Source of the DNA: Phycisphaerae bacterium
GTDB taxonomy: Bacteria; Planctomycetota; Phycisphaerae; Sedimentisphaerales; Anaerohalosphaeraceae
NCBI GenBank assembly: GCA_007121565.1
Contig: SKKI01000179.1
Span: 1 to 10,275 of the forward strand
Direction: 5' to 3'
DNA: 10,275 nt
Within the stretch, counting starts at the first letter, position 1. The number at the start of each line of letters is the position of its first letter. Made by a program: the position numbers and the translations under genes. Positions 6,295-10,275 of this stretch are shown piece after piece. Below the pieces are notes generated by a model. The model ran no database searches. It was not told where the DNA came from and saw only the letters and a program-made list of their open reading frames with translations.

Positions 6295-7674
6295 TCACCG
6301 ACCGGCCTCGGATGACTTGATCGGCCTGCCCAGCATCTCGTTCCACGCCTGGACAATCGCTTCCAACTGCCCGACGGTCTGCTCAAAGCCGGATCGCTGC
6401 CGTACCGGCTGAATCAAAAACTGCCGGATGCGGTCAATCAGCGCGACCGCCCCGTCAATGCGCCGGTTGCTGCCCGGCACAAAGGCCCCGATGGAAATCA
6501 AATCCTCGGCGTCCGCATACGTCGCGTAAATCTCGCGCAGCGCCTGGGCCGCAGCGCGGTGCTCCGACGTCGCTACCGTGGTCATCAGCCGGCTGACGCT
6601 TTGCAGAATATCAATCGCCGGATAATGCCCCCGGTCGGCCAGCTTGCGCGACAGCACAATATGGCCGTCCAGCAGCGACCGTGCGCTGTCGGCCACCGGG
6701 TCGTTCAAGTCGTCGCCCTCGGCCAGCACAGTCAGGATGCCGGTGATGCTGCCGCGGTCGCTGCAGCCGAGCCGCTCGAGCAATTTGGGCAGCAGTGAAA
6801 AGACACTCGGGCAATAGCCCTTTGTGGCCGGCGGCTCCCCGGCGGCCAATCCGATCTCGCGCTGGGCCTGGGCAAACCGCGTCAGCGAATCCATCATAAA
6901 CAACACATCCTTGCCCTGATCGCGAAAATACTCGGCGATGGTCGCGGCCACAAACGCAGCCTTGACCCGCTGAATCGGCGCGGTATCCGAGGCGGCCACC
7001 ACCACGACGCTGCGCGCCGCGCCGTCAGGCCCCAGGTCTTTTTCCAGAAACTCGCGAACCTCGCGTCCCCGCTCGCCGACCAGCGCAACGACGTTGACAT
7101 CAGCGGCGCTGCCGTTGGCAATCTCGCCCAGAAGCACGCTTTTGCCAACCCCGCTGCCGGAAAAGACACCCATCCGCTGACCCTTGCCGCAGGTCAGCAC
7201 ACTGTCAATCGAGCGAATCCCCAGCGCCAGCGGCTCATGAATCATCATACGGTTCAGCGGCGACGGGCTGGTGTTTTCAATGGGCCGATGTTCTGCGGCG
7301 CCCAGCGGCCCTCGGCCGTCAATCGGGTTGCCCAGGCCATCCAGCACCCGCCCGATGATGCCCTGGCCGACCGCCACCTGCCGGCAGCGATCCAGCGGCG
7401 TGACCGTATCGCCCGGCCGGATGCCGTCAACAACATCCAGCGGCAGCAGGATCAGCTCGCCCTTGCGAAATCCGACGACCTCGGCCTCGACCTGCCGCCC
7501 GTCGCCCAGCGTGATCTGACAAAGCTGGGCAAGCCCGATATTCGGCCCGCCGCTTTGCACCGTCAAGCCGCTGACGTGAGTGACCACGCCTTTGCGTCGG
7601 GCCAGCGAAACCTGGCCCAGCGCCGCATGCAGCGGCTCAAAATCAAATTGCAGTGAGGCGTGCTGTGTTGTCAT
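6295..7674 (-). CDS. fliI: Flagellum-specific export ATPase FliI
   Basis: FliI is the hexameric ATPase at the base of the flagellar export apparatus. It is related to the F1 ATPase beta subunit and helps load and unfold export substrates. The 459-residue length is typical. Visible motifs in order are: a beta-barrel N-terminal domain up to about 100; VLDGLGNPIDGRGPL (110-124); the P-loop SGSGVGKSVLLG (172-183, Lys178 and Ser179); GERGREVREFLEK (200-212) with Glu201 as the likely catalytic base; the Walker B region VLFMMDSLTRFAQAQREIGL (257-276, Asp262); and TKGYCPSVFSLLPKLLER (284-301). All key nucleotide-binding residues are present. The start overlaps the fliH stop as ATGA and has AGGA 6 nt upstream, so co-translation with its partner FliH is likely. 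It could only be confused with a type III secretion ATPase; the flagellar neighbours settle this. Confidence 0.97.
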   Translation of the reverse strand: MTTQHASLQFDFEPLHAALGQVSLARRKGVVTHVSGLTVQSGGPNIGLAQLCQITLGDGRQVEAEVVGFRKGELILLPLDVVDGIRPGDTVTPLDRCRQVAVGQGIIGRVLDGLGNPIDGRGPLGAAEHRPIENTSPSPLNRMMIHEPLALGIRSIDSVLTCGKGQRMGVFSGSGVGKSVLLGEIANGSAADVNVVALVGERGREVREFLEKDLGPDGAARSVVVVAASDTAPIQRVKAAFVAATIAEYFRDQGKDVLFMMDSLTRFAQAQREIGLAAGEPPATKGYCPSVFSLLPKLLERLGCSDRGSITGILTVLAEGDDLNDPVADSARSLLDGHIVLSRKLADRGHYPAIDILQSVSRLMTTVATSEHRAAAQALREIYATYADAEDLISIGAFVPGSNRRIDGAVALIDRIRQFLIQPVRQRSGFEQTVGQLEAIVQAWNEMLGRPIKSSEAGR

Positions 7675-8228
7675 TGGTCTTCCTGTTTTGCCTGCAGCAG
7701 GGCCTGGCCGATGTGCCGCAGATGCTCATCAATCATTGACTCGACAATGCCCTGATCGCTGTCGATGGCGCATTCGGCCGGTTTGACCGACCAGTCGGCG
7801 GCCACGTGCACATTCGGCGGCAGACTCACAGCCTGCTCGGCGGCGACTTTCTCAAAAGCGGTTACATCGTCCGGATTGAGCCGCACCGTCAACTGCTTGC
7901 TCTGCGGCGCCGCGGCCAGGGCCTCCAGCACGATTGTTTCGATTGCGTAATTTCGCTCGGCGACCTGGCGGCCCAGGATCCGGCTTGCGATTTCAAGACT
8001 GAGCCGGACAATCTGTTCGCGATGCGAGGAAAACAGCGTTGTGCAATACCGCTCAAGTTCTGCAGCCGCGGAGCTTAGCGCCTCGCAAGCCTGCTGAAAC
8101 TGCCGGCGGGCCTGCTGGTATTCGACCACTTCGGCCTTGGTGCGCATTGCCTGTTCCATCTGCTTGTGATCGACAACGTCCACCGACTCGACCGGCCCCG
8201 AGATGTTCAATATCGCCTGATCTGTCAT
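7671..8228 (-). CDS. fliH: Flagellar assembly protein FliH
   Basis: FliH forms a dimer that tethers and regulates the FliI ATPase and connects it to the C-ring. It is related to the ATP synthase peripheral stalk. The 185-residue product has a helical, charged N-terminal half (about 20-80). The C-terminal FliH/YscL-type domain follows: EIASRILGRQ (80-89), LTVRLNPDDV, and the end pattern CAIDSDQGIVESMIDEHLRH, which matches the family ending CxIxTxxGxVDAxIxxQL. The glycine-rich heptad repeats seen in some FliH proteins are not evident. It starts 3 nt after fliG with GAGG about 9 nt upstream, and it overlaps fliI by 4 nt (ATGA). Similarity within the family is loose, so context adds weight. Confidence 0.9.
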   Translation of the reverse strand: MTDQAILNISGPVESVDVVDHKQMEQAMRTKAEVVEYQQARRQFQQACEALSSAAAELERYCTTLFSSHREQIVRLSLEIASRILGRQVAERNYAIETIVLEALAAAPQSKQLTVRLNPDDVTAFEKVAAEQAVSLPPNVHVAADWSVKPAECAIDSDQGIVESMIDEHLRHIGQALLQAKQEDQ

Positions 8229-8231
8229 CGG

Positions 8232-9251
8232 CTAATCCTCATCTTCTTCAATAAACAGTAATTCCCCGGCCTCGTTGGCCTCACGCAGCGGCTGGGCCAC
8301 CTTTTCGCGCGCCGCGATGACATCTTTCTTGCGGGGCTCGCCCATCAGCGTTGTCTCTTCCTCGATCATATCCATCATCCGCTCGGAGATATTGGACACC
8401 ACTTTGTCGCGAACGGTTGACTCGGCGTTGTGCAGGGCCTTGGCCAGTACCGTCGGCTCGACCGACCGCAGAGCCTGCTGAAGCGACTTGTCTTCGATCT
8501 TGACAATATCGTCCCAAGTCACCATCAGCGCGCGCACTCGCGTGGCGGTCTCATTGTCGCGCTGCTGGATGACACTGAGCATCGCGTCGCGCTTTTCTTT
8601 TTCCAGTCCGCTTAAAATAATAGCCACCCGACGCAGGGAATCATAGCTGGTGTCATCGGTCACCGGCGCGCCCTGGTCGGAGGTCATGTCCATCAGGCGT
8701 TTGCAGACCACCTCGCCGATGCGCCGCATCGTTCGGGGCGTCACGTCCCCGGGGCGTGTCATCCGCCAGAGGGTCTGCTGACATGTGTCCTGATCCAGCC
8801 GGACCAGCACCTCCGAGGTCAGCTTCGACGGCAGAGACGAGAGCACCACCGCGATGGCCTGGGGCGGCTCATCTTCCAGGGCCGCCGCCAGGTGCGCCGG
8901 CGCCGCCGAGGACAGCGCCAAAAAGGGGTCCTTTTCCATCATCGCCTGCTTCATTTTCGCCTGAATCTCGGCGGCTTTTTCGCGATTGCCCGCCGAACCC
9001 TGCAGCAGCGCATTGACAAAGCTCTTGACATGCATCGAGCCGCTCTGGCTGCGCTGCAGTTCATCGTAAAACTGCCGTCCTGCCTGGATGGCCCGCTCGG
9101 GGTCTGTGTCGCCTTTGGCATCCTGATGCGACAATTCCACCGCAATTTTCTGGATCACCTCCTGCGGCTGGCCCTTTAGAAGCTCACTGGCCGTCGTCGA
9201 ATCCAGCAGCGTCAGCAGCAGGGTCGCTTTTTGAATGCCTTTCAGTGCCAT
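8232..9251 (-). CDS. fliG: Flagellar motor switch protein FliG
   Basis: FliG sits on the MS-ring and receives torque from MotA. The 339-residue length is normal. The N-terminal FliF-binding domain starts GIQKATLLLTLLD, the middle domain is around 105-190, and the C-terminal torque domain follows about 205. The torque helix reads ALHNAESTVRDKVVSNISER and continues to EEETTLMGEPRKK. Aligned to E. coli, the charged positions are His274 (Lys264), Arg291 (Arg281), Glu298 and Glu299 (Asp288, Asp289) and Arg307 (Arg297), so the acidic pair and arginines are kept in charge. Two hinge motifs differ from the consensus: EHPQ is EPPQ (128-131) and MFxF is MVTW (243-246). It starts directly after the fliF stop (TAAATG) with GGAGG inside the end of fliF. 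Confidence 0.96.
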   Translation of the reverse strand: MALKGIQKATLLLTLLDSTTASELLKGQPQEVIQKIAVELSHQDAKGDTDPERAIQAGRQFYDELQRSQSGSMHVKSFVNALLQGSAGNREKAAEIQAKMKQAMMEKDPFLALSSAAPAHLAAALEDEPPQAIAVVLSSLPSKLTSEVLVRLDQDTCQQTLWRMTRPGDVTPRTMRRIGEVVCKRLMDMTSDQGAPVTDDTSYDSLRRVAIILSGLEKEKRDAMLSVIQQRDNETATRVRALMVTWDDIVKIEDKSLQQALRSVEPTVLAKALHNAESTVRDKVVSNISERMMDMIEEETTLMGEPRKKDVIAAREKVAQPLREANEAGELLFIEEDED

Positions 9252-10275
9252 TTATCGATCCTCCGCCAGCCAGGAGGCGAACAACTGGCGCACATGCTCG
9301 GGGTTGTCCCGCATTTGCGCGCTGATGTGTTCGCGAATCGCCTGGACTGTGTCCTGCTGTGATCCGGCCGGCAGCATCCCGGCCGCACCGGGGGCCAGCG
9401 CCTTTTCAGCCGCGGCGGCACTGTGCACGCTTGCCTTGCGTCCAGCGCGAGTAACGATCTTCACCGCCAGCAGCGCACAGATCGCCATCACACCCAGCGA
9501 GGACTGCCGGATCAATTCCAGATAGCGATCCAGATGCTCATACCAGGGCCCGGCCTGATCCATCGTCGGCTGCGGACGGACAAACGGCACATGCTTGACC
9601 GTCAAGTTCTCCTCGTTAAGCAATTCGGGTCCGATGGCCGTGCGGACAATCTGCCTGACATCGTCCTCGCTCATCACCATCTGTGCATCGGTCGCCTCGG
9701 GCGCATCCTCTGGCTCGCCCTGCACTGCCGCCGGCCGGCTCAAATCCGCTACCACCGCCACCGACCAGCCCGTGACCCGTCCCGGCACTGTCGTGCGCGT
9801 GGTGCGCGTCTCGGGCAGCTTAAACTTACTGACGGTGCTGCCGGTCCGCTCGTTGCTGCCCGGCGAGGTCGCCCGGCCCTCTTCATCCACCAGCGCCTCC
9901 TGGGTCGTCGAGGATTCGTCGATTGTCTCTTCCAGCGGAATGCCCTTCTCGTACGTCGTGCTGACAACGGTTTCCTGGGTCATATCCAGCATCGCACTGG
10001 CCATCACCGTCGCGCGTCCCGAGCCGAGCACCAGATCAAGCGAACGCAGCAGCCGCTCGGTCATCTCCTGTTCGACGGCGGTCTTGTACTCTTTATAGGT
10101 CGATGCCCCGCCGGCGATCGGGTCATTGTTCTTGCGGCCGGTGAGCATCCTGCCCTGACTGTCGGCAACGGTTACATTCTCAGAACTTAACCCCTCGACA
10201 GCCCCGGCAACGAGATTCTGAATCGCCGTGATGCTCATTGGGCTAGGTTGAAACCCCATGCGCAGCTTCAGCATC
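9252..10275 (-). CDS. fliF: Flagellar MS-ring protein FliF, C-terminal part (cut by window edge)
   Basis: FliF builds the membrane MS-ring that supports the rotor and houses the export gate. About 341 C-terminal codons are present; the N-terminal membrane helix and first ring-building domains lie beyond the right edge. Residues are counted from the first visible Met, which is internal and not a start. The end of the YscJ-like domain reads SITAIQNLVAGAVEGLSSEN followed by VTVADSQGRML, a family signature. The long periplasmic FliF-specific domain (about 60-240) follows, with the acidic, Ser/Thr-rich insertion usual in its beta-collar. The second membrane segment is at about 257-275 (QSSLGVMAICALLAVKIV). 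The cytoplasmic tail ends HVRQLFASWLAED, the FliG-binding motif type. The frame is open to the window edge with no stop. Confidence 0.95.
   Translation of the reverse strand, partial: MLKLRMGFQPSPMSITAIQNLVAGAVEGLSSENVTVADSQGRMLTGRKNNDPIAGGASTYKEYKTAVEQEMTERLLRSLDLVLGSGRATVMASAMLDMTQETVVSTTYEKGIPLEETIDESSTTQEALVDEEGRATSPGSNERTGSTVSKFKLPETRTTRTTVPGRVTGWSVAVVADLSRPAAVQGEPEDAPEATDAQMVMSEDDVRQIVRTAIGPELLNEENLTVKHVPFVRPQPTMDQAGPWYEHLDRYLELIRQSSLGVMAICALLAVKIVTRAGRKASVHSAAAAEKALAPGAAGMLPAGSQQDTVQAIREHISAQMRDNPEHVRQLFASWLAEDR
9260..9264 (-). promoter_or_regulatory. Ribosome binding site of fliG
   Basis: The coding strand reads GGAGG, eight bases before the fliG ATG and within the last codons of fliF. 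It supports initiation of fliG directly after the fliF stop. Confidence 0.65.

Noticed and set aside
9423..10190. Long plus-strand open frames, for example opposite fliF (255 codons) and at 1940-2560.
   Set aside because: They lie antisense to well-recognised flagellar genes, have biased basic or Ser/Arg-rich composition, and show no domain; they are by-products of GC-rich codon use.

Overview
The window is one continuous block of flagellar genes, all on the minus strand, so it reads from the right edge to the left. It holds fourteen genes: fliF (3' part), fliG, fliH, fliI, fliJ, a motE/ylxF-like gene, motA, two tandem motB-like genes, fliO, fliP, fliQ, fliR and flhB (5' part). The plus strand carries no believable gene. 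The DNA is GC-rich by eye. The paired motB genes, the eroded MotB periplasmic domains and the compact order fit a deeply branching Gram-negative lineage, possibly Planctomycetota (Phycisphaerae-like). That placement is an impression from protein style, not a proof.

Right part (about 10275-5818): fliF encodes the MS-ring and fliG the rotor/switch protein that sits on it. fliH, fliI and fliJ encode the cytoplasmic export ATPase complex (stator, ATPase and stalk). The genes abut or nearly abut: fliF and fliG meet as TAAATG, fliG and fliH are 3 nt apart, and fliH and fliI share ATGA.

Middle part (about 5787-2927): a stator module. It starts with a membrane-anchored coiled-coil protein with a C-terminal MgtE-N-like domain (MotE/YlxF family). 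motA follows, in a PomA-like form, and then two different MotB-like proteins. The three mot genes are coupled by stop/start overlaps (TGATG and ATGA), which suggests co-production in a fixed ratio.

Left part (about 2926-1): a 177-nt gap carries a good match to a sigma-54 -24/-12 promoter. It is followed by the membrane export gate genes fliO, fliP, fliQ, fliR and, after an 83-nt gap, flhB, which runs off the left edge. The fliK/flgD/flgE block often found between fliJ and motA, and the fliL/fliM/fliN genes often found between motB and fliO, are absent here.

Together the genes supply the rotor base, export engine, export gate and torque-generating stator of the flagellum. I see no mobile element, CRISPR array, RNA gene or clearly undescribed system. 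The points most worth a second look are the dual MotB arrangement, the candidate internal sigma-54 promoter and the altered hinge motifs of FliG.
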